Below, in pieces: positions 36,201-43,729 of a stretch of DNA of 64,000 nucleotides. The stretch covers positions 7,615,584 to 7,679,583 of the forward strand of contig NC_009142.1 of assembly GCF_000062885.1 (NCBI RefSeq). Reading direction: 5' to 3'. The notes under the pieces were generated by a model. It was not told the DNA's origin, ran no database searches, and worked only from the letters and a program-made list of their open reading frames with translations. The position numbers and the translations under genes were made by a program. The stretch's first letter is position 1. Each line of letters begins with the position of its first letter. Source of the stretch: Saccharopolyspora erythraea NRRL 2338. GTDB taxonomy: Bacteria > Actinomycetota > Actinomycetes > Mycobacteriales > Pseudonocardiaceae.

Positions 36201-39180
36201 CGGCCGGGGGCCGGTGGTAGCCGAGCGACTCGGCGCGGATCTTGGCGTCTTCGGCCATCCTCCGCTGCCAGCCGGGACCCCAGTGCGGTTCGCCCTGACC
36301 CTTGATGTGGCCGAAGTCGTTCGGCTTGATACCCGCCCACGCCCATCGGTTCTGGTCGGGCTCTGCGGTGACCCGCCGGTTGGGGGCATCGGGCCGGGAA
36401 ACGGCGGGGTGGGGGCCGTCCGGGCGCGGGGCATCGGGGCGGGGGCCGTCGAGGCGGGGGGCATCAGGACGCGAAGCGTCGGGGCGGGGACCATCCGGGC
36501 GGATGACTTCGGGGCGGGGCCCGTCCGAGCGGGGACCGTCCGGGCGTAAGCCCTCGGGGCGGTTCGGGTGAGGCCCATCAGGCCGCGAGGCATCGGTGCG
36601 AGGGGCGCCCGGGCGCGGCGCATCAGGACGCGGAGCGTCGGGGCGCGGGGCATTGGCCTGCGGGGTACCCGGCCGGAGGGCCTCAGGGCGTGTGCCATCC
36701 GGACGCGGTGCACCTGGGCGGGAGGCTTCGGGACGCGGGGCGTCCGGGCGGGGCCCGTTCGGGTGGGGAGTGTTAGGGCGCGGGGCGTCCGGGCGAGGTG
36801 AGTTCGGAACCGGGCCGCCGGGGCGGTGGAAGTCCGGGCGTGGGCCGTCGGGGCGGTGGCCGGGCGTCTGTGGCCGCGGCGCCTCCGCGCGCGGCCCCTC
36901 CGGGGCCTCCGGCCCCCGGCCCGGCCCCGCCGGCCTCCGGCCGGGGGCGTCCCCCCGCTGCACGGGGACGCCCGGCGCCTCCGGCGCCCCGCCGCGCCGC
37001 GGCGGGTGCGGACGCTGCGCGTCCGGGCCGGCCTGCGGCCGGGACGGCGTTGCGCCTGCCCGCGGTCCCGCGGGCGCGCCGGGCCGTTCCGGCCCGCGCC
37101 CGCGGGGGCTGTCCGGGCCCGCCGGGGCGCGCCCGGCTGCGCCGGGGCTTCCCGGCGTCCCGGTCCAGCCGCCACCGGTGCCGGGGCGTGATCCGCGTCC
37201 GGCCGGAGGTGCGCCACCGGCCGAGGGTGCGCCTCCCGCCGGACCTCCCGCAGGAGCGCCGCCCATCGCGCTGCCTGACGCGGGACCGGCGGGCTGGTCG
37301 GTGCGCGGCGCGGATGGCGGGGGTGCGGAAGAGCCGAGATCGGGCCGGGCTGGAGCGTCCACATTGGACGCCGTTGTGGCGGCGGGGCCTTCTGGTCGCC
37401 GGGGAACGTCCGCGCCTGAAGGAGCGGCTCCAGCGGTTGGAGCAGACCCAGCGCTCGGCGATGCGCCGGAGTGCGGGGAAGGGCCAGAGGCCGGGGACGA
37501 ACCGGAATCAGGGAACGAACCAGGGCTCGGCGACGAACCGAACGCAGGGGAAGAACCGGAATCGGGAGAGGAACCGGAGCCTGGTGAGGCAGCGGCGGCT
37601 GGAGACGACCCCGTACCGGGCGAGGAGTCGCCGAATGAGCGCGGGCCTTCGGAGGACGCGGTCGCACTCGGAGTTTCTGGGGCGGAGCGGGCGGGCTGAC
37701 CAGCGTCCGGAGCCGACGCCGTGCCCTGACCGTCGGGGGTCGAACTCCGTCCTGGGGCTTCCGGGGCGGAGCCGCTGCTCGGGCTGTCCGGGGTGCTCGA
37801 CGCTCCGCCGGTGTCGCGTCCGAACGAGTTCGTCGAGGATGGCGAGTCTCCGCCGGGGTGGGCGGCGCCGTTGCCATTGCCCGACCCCGGACCATCACCG
37901 GCCCCCGGACGATCACCGGTCCCCGGATCTCCACCGGATCGCGGCGAATCACCGGATTGCGGTGAATCACCCGACCCCGAACCAACACCTGAATCCGGAC
38001 CATGGCCCGCCCCGGAGGCAGGACCCGCCCCCGTGCCCGGTGCGTCGGCCGCGCCCGCAGCACTACCACCGTCCGGGCCGCCGCCATCCCCGGCACCGTC
38101 CGCACCGCCGCCGTCCGTAGCGCCGCCACCCGCGCCGTCCCCGGCACCGGCACCGCTACCCGCGCCGTTGCCACCCCCGGCACCGCCGCCGCCGTCGCCA
38201 TCGCCGTCCCCGCCGTCGCCGCCGGGGGCGTCCGGGCCACCGAACTTCGCCTGGTGCTTGCCGACGATGTCGGTGCCGAGGACGTCGTCGACCTTGCCCC
38301 AGGACTTCTCGGCGAGCTTGTCGGCCATCCTGCCGGGGACGTCGACCTTGTCGGCGGCCTTGCCCGCCCACTGGGCGGCGGCGCCCACCTTGTCGGCGAC
38401 CGGCTTGGTCAGCTTGCCGAGGGCCTTCATGACCTCGCCGAACACCTCGGCCATGCGGGCCAGCTTCGGTGCCACGTTGCTGATCGTCTTGATCAGCTTC
38501 TGCACGATGTCGGCGATCTTGGCGACGGTCTTGCCGATGAACGCGACCGCCTGCGGGACCACCCACGCCAGCGACGCGATCGGCGGCAGGAGCGCCTCGA
38601 GCGCGTAGGTGATCAGCCGGGAGATGCAGTCGGCCACCAGGTCGCGCACGAACTCCCGGACGAACGAGACGACCTCGCCCATGATCGTCACGACGGTGCT
38701 GATGGTGCCCGCCAGCTCCGAGGCCGCGGTGAGTGCCCGGCCCTTCTCCGCGGCGTGCGCGCGGTAGGCGTCACCGGCCGCGCCCGTCCACCCCGCGGTG
38801 TCGGCCGCCGTCGCGGCGGCGTAGGAGGCGGCGGCCTCGCCGACCGCCTCGGAGACCTTCGTCCAGGTGGCCCCGTACGCCTTGACACCGTCGGGGTCGC
38901 CTGCGAACCAGTCCAGCGCCTCCTTCAGGGGTTCCACGTGCTCGATGAGCCAGGACAGCCCGTAGGAGAGCAGGGTGCCGACGGGGTCGACGGCGAGGCT
39001 GACGCCCTCCATCACCATGCCGCCCCAGGCGAAGCCCGACTCCACCCAGCTGGAGCCGTCGTTGAGGCTGCTGACGTCGTGGTAGAACTCCAGGATCCCG
39101 ACGCCCTTGAAGCCGTCCGGGGTCGCGTTGGGGTCCTTGGGCAGGGTGCTCTCGGTGACGACGAGCGGGTTGTCGGTCAT
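33226..39180 (-). CDS. Giant T7SS-type polymorphic toxin with C-terminal ADP-ribosyltransferase
   Basis: A 1984-residue modular protein. Residues 1-320 are helical, with a WXG-like turn (AGWTGAAGDAYRAH) and hydrophobic helices as in CpnT-like ESX substrates. Gly-rich (about 320-480), Ser/Pro-rich and Pro/Arg-rich (about 765-940) linkers follow. Residues about 1045-1220 look like a clan CD-type cysteine protease domain, with VHGSP (His1098) and LLSCRTG (Cys1137) as the presumed dyad for toxin release. Six GRW repeats lie at 1284-1361, then Pro-rich and acidic stretches. Residues about 1750-1950 form an ADP-ribosyltransferase: Arg1846 in VERKIS, Ser1876 in AFMSGT and Glu1918-Gly-Glu1920, the R-S-ExE pattern of arginine-modifying toxins. 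The ATG overlaps the EspC-like gene by four bases. Confidence 0.9.
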   Translation of the reverse strand: MTDNPLVVTESTLPKDPNATPDGFKGVGILEFYHDVSSLNDGSSWVESGFAWGGMVMEGVSLAVDPVGTLLSYGLSWLIEHVEPLKEALDWFAGDPDGVKAYGATWTKVSEAVGEAAASYAAATAADTAGWTGAAGDAYRAHAAEKGRALTAASELAGTISTVVTIMGEVVSFVREFVRDLVADCISRLITYALEALLPPIASLAWVVPQAVAFIGKTVAKIADIVQKLIKTISNVAPKLARMAEVFGEVMKALGKLTKPVADKVGAAAQWAGKAADKVDVPGRMADKLAEKSWGKVDDVLGTDIVGKHQAKFGGPDAPGGDGGDGDGDGGGGAGGGNGAGSGAGAGDGAGGGATDGGGADGAGDGGGPDGGSAAGAADAPGTGAGPASGAGHGPDSGVGSGSGDSPQSGDSPRSGGDPGTGDRPGAGDGPGSGNGNGAAHPGGDSPSSTNSFGRDTGGASSTPDSPSSGSAPEAPGRSSTPDGQGTASAPDAGQPARSAPETPSATASSEGPRSFGDSSPGTGSSPAAAASPGSGSSPDSGSSPAFGSSPSPGSFPDSGSSPASGPSPHSGASPSAGSAPTAGAAPSGADVPRRPEGPAATTASNVDAPARPDLGSSAPPPSAPRTDQPAGPASGSAMGGAPAGGPAGGAPSAGGAPPAGRGSRPGTGGGWTGTPGSPGAAGRAPAGPDSPRGRGPERPGAPAGPRAGATPSRPQAGPDAQRPHPPRRGGAPEAPGVPVQRGDAPGRRPAGPGRGPEAPEGPRAEAPRPQTPGHRPDGPRPDFHRPGGPVPNSPRPDAPRPNTPHPNGPRPDAPRPEASRPGAPRPDGTRPEALRPGTPQANAPRPDAPRPDAPRPGAPRTDASRPDGPHPNRPEGLRPDGPRSDGPRPEVIRPDGPRPDASRPDAPRLDGPRPDAPRPDGPHPAVSRPDAPNRRVTAEPDQNRWAWAGIKPNDFGHIKGQGEPHWGPGWQRRMAEDAKIRAESLGYHRPPAADTPQSPAPMPEPEAPQRSTTESMAAEEPPDNPWHHEYARHLGHTRPPKLPDDLKAKLGDDRFDIQLNQAGLSLIRKYDTAVPDVRAQRVGTAMPDPKRFTVEVHGSPTGVKFGGHDLSAKELAEVIRASPGYKQGEPIRLLSCRTGSDTPDGSPNFAEQLSKELGVEVLAPKTDAWVDNYGNMYASGDRASFDVDSSGAPQPHFDDPGQWVSHSPDGTKAVHDSPFPPGHDPQWVKHGAQAQDAVRRGIPPDHPQAPKEFQHPGGPRFSGFHSRKDAYGTDIPGHISPTGDFVPHAHIDAYGRWHPHGQVDAQGRWVPGHVEPNGRLVPNGHFDDRGRWIAHGRTDDAGRWVPVHFDGNQYHDLGRFHPQTNRWEWFNPPAPPGNTPAATPGNAPGAAPGNAPAAPGTSSAPAGNAQAGPGASPAPPGHTPAAPSRPNQPTGTPAPNAAPPRAAAPAVGPHSNTRPPGDTPPSTQPPRSQAPPEPGWQTAGAPPRAPQTPQPPAVPPAREPAPKPADAQPAPSSPQAPAPPRTQPHPGDSPTGRQPVDPRVPRPSPAASPDAAPVGRPVEEPPAVRRFTDAAGHEAPAQDAKVGVSGTKPDRDGAVDAQPLSPKDANLDATEHAPGGPQRVDRDGETDAPSGSDAERGTEDAADQSRAVQDADTDGPDGVRDTSAGDAPDRLDDGSHSDATTTAEPERRTLLERLGDVDAEEIEAERLRELAKAEEVAGADGAVPRGEGELSRVATAEDAAAFERLCTARPDLFVPAAPDELVRARVAHPDRLRGVSDEEISALLTYTYDHGSCYALNKSMREGTPDREEMEPYRRLLTSALNKIRANDEAMGVPATQLVERKISVSPESMAGFREKYGNSGATVREEAFMSGTEVESRHVPDGHREGEDYLVTMQVWNGTNVNIASLSRLPGEGEVLRIGDGEFRVARYEENGLKVNVVLEEVGQAAAPGISPAAAVPTADHGTSTAPRRSSKIEQLLG
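35098..35331. repeat. 36-bp-period coding repeats (GRW repeats)
   Basis: Within the toxin gene, G(R/D)(W/L/F)xPxG-type units recur every 11-12 codons: GDFVPHAHIDAY, GRWHPHGQVDAQ, GRWVPGHVEPN, GRLVPNGHFDDR, GRWIAHGRTDDA, GRWVPVHF and a final GRF. The units are well diverged at the DNA level. Confidence 0.85.
36360..36880. repeat. Proline/arginine linker minisatellite in the toxin gene
   Basis: Tandem degenerate 9- to 15-bp units encode RPDGP, RPDAP, RPNTP and similar peptides over about 170 residues, joining the N-terminal secretion part to the protease-like domain. Irregular unit lengths and low identity show it is an old, drifting expansion. Confidence 0.8.
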
Positions 39181-39485
39181 CGGCCCAGCTCGCCGAGCAT
39201 GCTGGAGTTGTCGTCGTCGACGGCCTGGTACTCCTCGGCGGTGGCGCGGACGTTGTCGGCGACCTCCCGCATCGCGTCGACAGCCTTGCGCAACGTCTCG
39301 ACGCCGTTCTGCTCCACCGACTCGATCATGAGGGCGAAGGGCTGGCAGAGGATCCCGTAGGCGTCGTTGTTCAGCGTGACTTCCCGCGAGGCGTCGACAG
39401 CCGTGTTCAGCCGGTCCACCACACCGTCCACCTTGGACGCGTGGGAACGCAGTCCCTCGATGACGACGTTCATCTCATCGGCCAC
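39177..39485 (-). CDS. ESX-type secretion partner, EspC-like (DUF2580)
   Basis: A 102-residue helical protein without a signal peptide. The pattern MNVVIEGLRSHASKVDGVVDRLN, then AYGILCQPFALMIE and a long C-terminal helix, fits the EspC/DUF2580 type VII substrate family; the central NNDAYG-like turn replaces WXG. Such proteins pair with the N-terminal domain of the toxin encoded next to them and carry the export signal. Its stop overlaps the toxin start (ATGA), and it lies 26 nt after the YbaB-like gene. No ESX ATPase or channel gene is in the window, so export must use machinery encoded elsewhere. Confidence 0.82.
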   Translation of the reverse strand: MADEMNVVIEGLRSHASKVDGVVDRLNTAVDASREVTLNNDAYGILCQPFALMIESVEQNGVETLRKAVDAMREVADNVRATAEEYQAVDDDNSSMLGELGR

Positions 39486-39511
39486 GACGGCCTCCCCCCG
39501 AATGCGAAAGA

Positions 39512-40084
39512 TCAGCGCAGGAACGAACCGCTTCCGTAGTCCTCGTCGAAGTCGTCGTCCGGCCGCCTGCGCTGGGGCGGTCGCGACGGGGCATGCCCGG
39601 GCGCCTGGCGCGGCGGCGCGGGCCGCGACGGCGGCTCGTAGTCGTCCTCGACGCGGTAGTCCATCTCCTGGACTCCCGTGCGCCGCGAGCGCACCTGGTC
39701 GTCCTGGTCTTCCTCGGGGGGTTCGGGGAACCGCGCCCTGAGCCGGCCGACGATGTGCTGTCCCGCGGAGTCGTCAGAGCCGACGGTGTCGGCGACCGCC
39801 CGCTCCATGAGCTCCGGGATGCGTGACTGGGCGACCCGCAGGGTGTGCATGATCTCGGAGGACAGCTGCGACATCGGGCGCGCGGAGGCGCTCTCGGCGA
39901 TGTGGATCCCGGTCAGGATGCCGTTGGAGGCGACGGTGAGCTCGACGGTGCCGTCGCGGGAGGACTCGGTGACCGAGATCTGCTCGACCTGCTCGCTCAT
40001 GCGGTTGAACTTCTCGGCACGTTCGGTGGCCCGTTCCTGCCACTCCCGGACCATGCGCTCGGTCGCGCTGGTGTCCCCGAACAT
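39512..40084 (-). CDS. YbaB/EbfC-family protein heading the toxin operon
   Basis: A 190-residue protein; the start at 40084 gives MFGDTSATERMVREWQERA, whereas upstream in-frame sequence is arginine-rich noise. Residues about 10-100 form the helix-strand-helix YbaB-like core (VEQISVTESSRDGTVELTV then NGILTGIHI). The C-terminal third is a proline- and charge-rich tail (PPSRPAPPRQAPGH). YbaB-like proteins frequently precede EspC-like and T7SS toxin genes in actinobacteria. Their role there is unproven; DNA binding or chaperoning is possible. It is the first gene of the seven-gene unit. Confidence 0.85.
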   Translation of the reverse strand: MFGDTSATERMVREWQERATERAEKFNRMSEQVEQISVTESSRDGTVELTVASNGILTGIHIAESASARPMSQLSSEIMHTLRVAQSRIPELMERAVADTVGSDDSAGQHIVGRLRARFPEPPEEDQDDQVRSRRTGVQEMDYRVEDDYEPPSRPAPPRQAPGHAPSRPPQRRRPDDDFDEDYGSGSFLR

Positions 40085-40459
40085 GCCCCACGCTCTTCCG
40101 TCGTCGCGAACTCCGGTTGCGGCAGAGAACGCTACCAACCCGATCACCGATGCCCTGCGGCTTCCCCGAATTGGCGATGTATCCGTGGTCACCCCCGTTC
40201 GGAGCAACGCCGAGCGGGCGAAGCGAGAAACAACTCGCAGGACGGAGACGGAGAACGCGCCGGAGGTGGAGACGGGACACGCGGCGCGGCAACAACGACG
40301 AGCCACGGAGGCAGGAACGACGAACCTCGACGGCAGGAGCGGGGGACAACCGCGGGCGACACCACGAACACGCGGTCCGGCATCACCCGCGAGCGCGGCC
40401 GTGCCGGCTGCTCGCGCGAACGACGCCGGTTGCACCGGGCTTGGGTATGGTCCGGTCCC
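40085..40459. other. Divergent control region between toxin operon and MocR regulator
   Basis: A 375-bp stretch between divergently transcribed genes. On the minus strand TAGCGT (40129-40134) could be a -10 for the toxin operon, without a good -35. On the plus strand TATGGT (40446-40451) lies 8 nt before the MocR GTG start, which would suit a leaderless transcript. No gene or clear operator is seen. Confidence 0.4.
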
Positions 40460-41857
40460 GTGAGGATGTCGCGGTCCAGTCCCGAGCTCGACCTGCACCT
40501 GGACTGGGACGGCCGCGCGGACAGCCGCGGGCTCGCGGCCGCGCTGCGCACGGCGATCCGCGCCGGAAGGCTCCCGGCGGGCAGCCGGGTCCCTTCGACG
40601 CGCGCCCTCGCCCAGGACTTCGGCATCGCGCGCGGCACGGTCACCCGCGCTTACGAACAACTCGTCGTCGAAGGGTTCCTGCTGTCCAGGCAGGGTGCGC
40701 CGACGACCGTGGCGGCCCGGTTGGGCGACCCGGACGAGGTTGAGGACGTGCCACCGACCGCGGACTCGTCGGTCCCGCACTGGGACTTCCGCCCCGGCAG
40801 GCCGAACCTGAGCGCGTTCCCGCGCCGCGACTGGCTCGCCGCAGGCAGGCGCGCCATGCGCGACGCCTCCCCCGGCGACCTCGACTACGGCGACGTCCAG
40901 GGACATCCCTCACTGCGGGAGGCGCTCGCCGACTACCTGGGCCGAGTGCGGGCGGTGGTGACCACACCGGACCGCATCGTCATATGCAACGGCTACAGCC
41001 AGGCGTTGTGGCTGCTCAGCAAGGCCCTTCAGGACATGGGCCGGGGCGCGATCGACTTCGAGGACCCGTCGCTGCCGCAGCTGCGCGCCATCCCGGCCAG
41101 CCTCGGGCTCACCGTGCGGGGCGTGCCCGTCGACGAAGGCGGCATCGACGTCTCGGCGCTGCGCGGCGACGCCGTGGTGGTCACGCCCGCGCACCAGTTC
41201 CCGCTCGGCACCACCATGGAGTCGGCCCGCCGCACCGAACTCGTGCGCGGCGCGAAGACCGGCGAGCGGCTGGTCGTCGAGGACGACTACGACGGCGAGT
41301 TCCGGTTCGACCGGCAGCCGGTCGGGTCGCTGCAGGGCATGGCGCCCAACCACGTCGCGTACGCGGGCACCGCGAGCAAGACGCTCGCGCCCGCGCTGCG
41401 GCTGGCCTGGCTGGTGCTGCCGCCGCACCTGGTGGAGCGGGTGCGGACGCACAAGCGCCACGGCGGACTGCACGCGCCGATGCTCGAACAGCTCACGCTG
41501 GCCGAGCTGATCCGCTCCGGTGCCTACGACCAGCACGTGCGCCGGTCGCGGGCGACCTACCGGTGGCGGCGGGAACGGCTGCTCGAAGCGCTCGACGGGC
41601 TGCGGCTGCGCCACTCGCCGTATCCGGCGGCCATCGATGCCGGTTTGCACCTGACCCTCCGGCTCGACCCGGAGGGGCCGACGGAGCAGGAGGTGCTGGC
41701 CAGGGCCCGGAAGCGCTCGGTCGACTTCGACCTGCTGGGACCGTGCTGGGCGACGCGGGGCGAGCATCCGAAGGGTGTGGTGATCGGATATGCCGCCCCG
41801 GCCGACGACGCCTTCCGGCCCGGGCTGGACGTGCTCATGGAGGTCCTGGACCGCTAG
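40460..41857 (+). CDS. MocR/PdxR-type GntR regulator with aminotransferase domain
   Basis: A 465-residue transcription regulator. The N-terminal winged helix (PSTRALAQDFGIARGTVTRAYEQL) is GntR-type, and the rest is a class I aminotransferase fold that senses PLP or an amine. The PLP lysine is in GTASKTLAPALRLAW, with the supporting VVEDDYDGEFRFDR motif upstream. GTG at 40460 and ATG at 40466 are both possible starts; the -10-like TATGGT just upstream suggests a leaderless message starting at the GTG. It faces away from the toxin operon and shares its upstream region, so control of that operon is possible but unproven. No PLP synthesis gene is nearby. Confidence 0.88.
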   Translation: MRMSRSSPELDLHLDWDGRADSRGLAAALRTAIRAGRLPAGSRVPSTRALAQDFGIARGTVTRAYEQLVVEGFLLSRQGAPTTVAARLGDPDEVEDVPPTADSSVPHWDFRPGRPNLSAFPRRDWLAAGRRAMRDASPGDLDYGDVQGHPSLREALADYLGRVRAVVTTPDRIVICNGYSQALWLLSKALQDMGRGAIDFEDPSLPQLRAIPASLGLTVRGVPVDEGGIDVSALRGDAVVVTPAHQFPLGTTMESARRTELVRGAKTGERLVVEDDYDGEFRFDRQPVGSLQGMAPNHVAYAGTASKTLAPALRLAWLVLPPHLVERVRTHKRHGGLHAPMLEQLTLAELIRSGAYDQHVRRSRATYRWRRERLLEALDGLRLRHSPYPAAIDAGLHLTLRLDPEGPTEQEVLARARKRSVDFDLLGPCWATRGEHPKGVVIGYAAPADDAFRPGLDVLMEVLDR

Positions 41858-41925
41858 CCCGAACCCGCGGCGCGACGAACCACCGGTCGCAGCAGCGATC
41901 CCGGCGACGTCACACCGAGATCGCG

Positions 41926-41967
41926 GCGGTCATGCCGGGCGGCAGCACCGCCGCCCGGCATGACCGC
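41926..41967. terminator. Bidirectional terminator between convergent genes
   Basis: A perfect 18-bp stem (41926-41943 with 41950-41967) with a 6-base loop lies between the regulator (ends 41857) and the hydrolase (ends 41984). Confidence 0.85.
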
Positions 41968-41983
41968 CCCACCGGCACTGCCA

Positions 41984-42853
41984 CTAGGACTCGTCCGTCG
42001 CGGCCGTCACCGGCGCGGGCTTGCCGAAGAACCGCAGGAGCCTGCGGTTGACGTCGGTGGCGTTGCCGGTGGGCACGCCGTGGTGGCTGACACCGGGCAG
42101 CACCCCGGTTTCCACGTGCGGCACGATCCGGCGGGCGCGGGCGATGAGCTTGCGGATGTCGTGGGCCTTGCTGTTCTCGGCGACCAGCACCAGCGTCGGC
42201 ACCGACAGCTCGGCGGGCTTCGGGTTCGGCTTGATGACCACCTTCGCGCCGAGGAACGACGCCGCCAGCGCCTGGATCTCCAGGCACGCCGGGTCCATCG
42301 GCGCCCCGCCGGTCTCCCAGCGCAGGAAGTCGCGGGTCCGCTTCGCGTTCGGCCGCAGCATCGGGACGGCGCGCAGCAGGTAGGAGAGCTTCCAGCGGGC
42401 GAAGCACGCCGTCGGGTCCAGCAGCGCGAGCCGGTCCACTCTGGACGAGTGCAGCGCGTAGTGCAGCGCGATCCACGCCCCGTAGGAGTGCCCGCACATG
42501 CGGGCCTGGTCGACCTCCAGGTGGTCCAGCACCGCGTCGAGCCACGCCATCAAGTCGGCCAGCGCCGTGATCGGGCGGCCGTCGTGGACGCTGCGGCCGG
42601 CGTCGCCGATCTGGTCGACGGCGTAGACGCGGTGGCTGCGGCTGAGCTCCCCGACGTTGGCGAACCACACCATCGACGTCGTCCCGGCACCGTGCAGCAG
42701 GAACAGCGGCGGGCCGTCGCCGCACGCGTGGACCCGGGTGCTGCCGTAGGGCGTCGGGACGTCGAGCGCCTCCACGTCGTCGGGCCACCGGGCGAGTACC
42801 GAGTCGTACACCGCGGAGAAAGCGGCCTCGCATTCTGCTGTCGGGAACGCCAT
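41984..42853 (-). CDS. Alpha/beta hydrolase
   Basis: A 289-residue soluble hydrolase of the alpha/beta fold. The oxyanion region is FLLHGAGTTS (residues 52-60), and the nucleophile is Ser123 in the elbow GHSYG. The acid is probably in LVLVAENSKAHD, and the base is a histidine in PGVSHHGVPTG. A helical cap lies between about 150 and 210. The substrate is unknown; esters or lactones are possible. GAGGTGAG precedes the ATG with good spacing. It is transcribed alone, convergent with the regulator and divergent from the next gene. Confidence 0.85.
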   Translation of the reverse strand: MAFPTAECEAAFSAVYDSVLARWPDDVEALDVPTPYGSTRVHACGDGPPLFLLHGAGTTSMVWFANVGELSRSHRVYAVDQIGDAGRSVHDGRPITALADLMAWLDAVLDHLEVDQARMCGHSYGAWIALHYALHSSRVDRLALLDPTACFARWKLSYLLRAVPMLRPNAKRTRDFLRWETGGAPMDPACLEIQALAASFLGAKVVIKPNPKPAELSVPTLVLVAENSKAHDIRKLIARARRIVPHVETGVLPGVSHHGVPTGNATDVNRRLLRFFGKPAPVTAATDES

Positions 42854-43081
42854 GACTCACCTCGATCATCGGTGCTCTCGCTGATGGATAGTACGGCCGG
42901 GAGCGCGATGATCAGGGATTTCCGCATGCGGGTCGGACGTGGGCGCCGGTCCGCGCCTGTTGAACGCGTTCCCTGGCGGCACCACCATCGGGGACGCCCA
43001 GTATCTTGACTCGCCGCGACCACCGGATCAGGGAACACCTGTTCTATTCTGAGCCGCGCCGGTGACATCGAGGGAGAAACG

Positions 43082-43537
43082 TTGAGCGAACAGGAAACAG
43101 GTCAGGAGCAGACCGCGGGGACCGAGCAGTCGCAGGACGCCGCCGAGGCCACCTCGACGGCGTCCTCCGCCGAGGCCGGCTCGGAGTCGAGCCAGGCTCC
43201 GGCGACCGAGGCCGCCGACTCCGCGCCGAAGAAGCCGCGTGCCCGCAAGCAGAGCACCGCCAAGAAGACCCGCACGGTCGAGCTGACGCTGACGGTGACC
43301 GGCACCGCCGAAGGTGAGTGGCAGGCCGACCTGATGCACCAGGGCAAGCGCGTCGTGCAGGGCCTGCAGGTGCCGGCCGCCGCGGTGTCCAAGGCCGCCG
43401 CCGAGCTGCACTCGGAGATCTCCGAGGCGATCGACGGCGTGATCAGCGCTGCCCGCGAACAGCACGAGGCCAAGCTCGCCGAGCTGGAGGCCGAGGTCGA
43501 GCGGGTCCGCAAGGCCCTGGCCGAGCTCGAGGGCTGA
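43082..43537 (+). CDS. Small charged protein of unknown function
   Basis: A 151-residue protein with a TTG start preceded by GAGGGAG. The first 60 residues are acidic, then basic and low-complexity (Glu/Ala/Ser, then KKPRARKQSTAKK). A compact segment follows (TVELTLTVTGTAEGEWQADL) and then a C-terminal coiled-coil-like helix (EQHEAKLAELEAEVERVRKA). It resembles a family found only in actinobacteria, which I cannot name with certainty. No signal or membrane helix. A strong terminator follows directly. Confidence 0.75.
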   Translation: MSEQETGQEQTAGTEQSQDAAEATSTASSAEAGSESSQAPATEAADSAPKKPRARKQSTAKKTRTVELTLTVTGTAEGEWQADLMHQGKRVVQGLQVPAAAVSKAAAELHSEISEAIDGVISAAREQHEAKLAELEAEVERVRKALAELEG

Positions 43538-43546
43538 CCCAGCAAC

Positions 43547-43602
43547 AAAAAGGCCCGTGGGGCCTTCCGGTCGCGGACGCCGGGAGGCCCCACGGGCTTT
43601 TT
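43547..43602. terminator. Strong bidirectional rho-independent terminator
   Basis: An 18-bp near-perfect stem flanked by A5 on the left and T5 on the right (43547-43565 with 43585-43602). It ends the small plus-strand gene and could also stop transcripts coming from rpoC. Confidence 0.92.
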
Positions 43603-43653
43603 CACCGCCGGACAGGGGTTCGGGCGACCTGGCCGCGGTCCCCGGAACGCCGA

Positions 43654-43688
43654 AGGGCCCCTGTCCGGAGGAGTCGGACAGGGGCCCT
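43654..43688 (-). terminator. Second hairpin past rpoC
   Basis: A perfect 14-bp stem (43654-43667 with 43675-43688) with a 7-base loop lies 54 bp past the rpoC stop. It acts with the adjacent hairpin as a double stop. Confidence 0.75.
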
Positions 43689-43697
43689 GAGGCTCGT

Positions 43698-43729
43698 GGC
43701 CTGATCCCGGGCAGGCCCGGGATCAGGCC
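43698..43729 (-). terminator. First hairpin past rpoC
   Basis: A perfect 14-bp stem (43698-43711 with 43716-43729) with a 4-base loop starts 13 bp after the rpoC stop codon. Confidence 0.8.

Noticed and set aside
36360-36880. Possible CRISPR array because of short regular repeats
   Set aside because: Units are 9-15 bp, degenerate and in frame with a protein, with no constant repeat and unique spacer structure.
36000-38240. Alternative frames of several hundred codons across the toxin linker
   Set aside because: Repetitive GC coding sequence keeps all frames open. Only the frame continuous with the WXG-like and ART domains is meaningful.
40085-40906. N-terminal extension of the YbaB-like gene
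   Set aside because: The extra sequence is Arg/Ser-rich, overlaps the divergent regulator gene and lacks family similarity. MFGDTSATER fits the family start.
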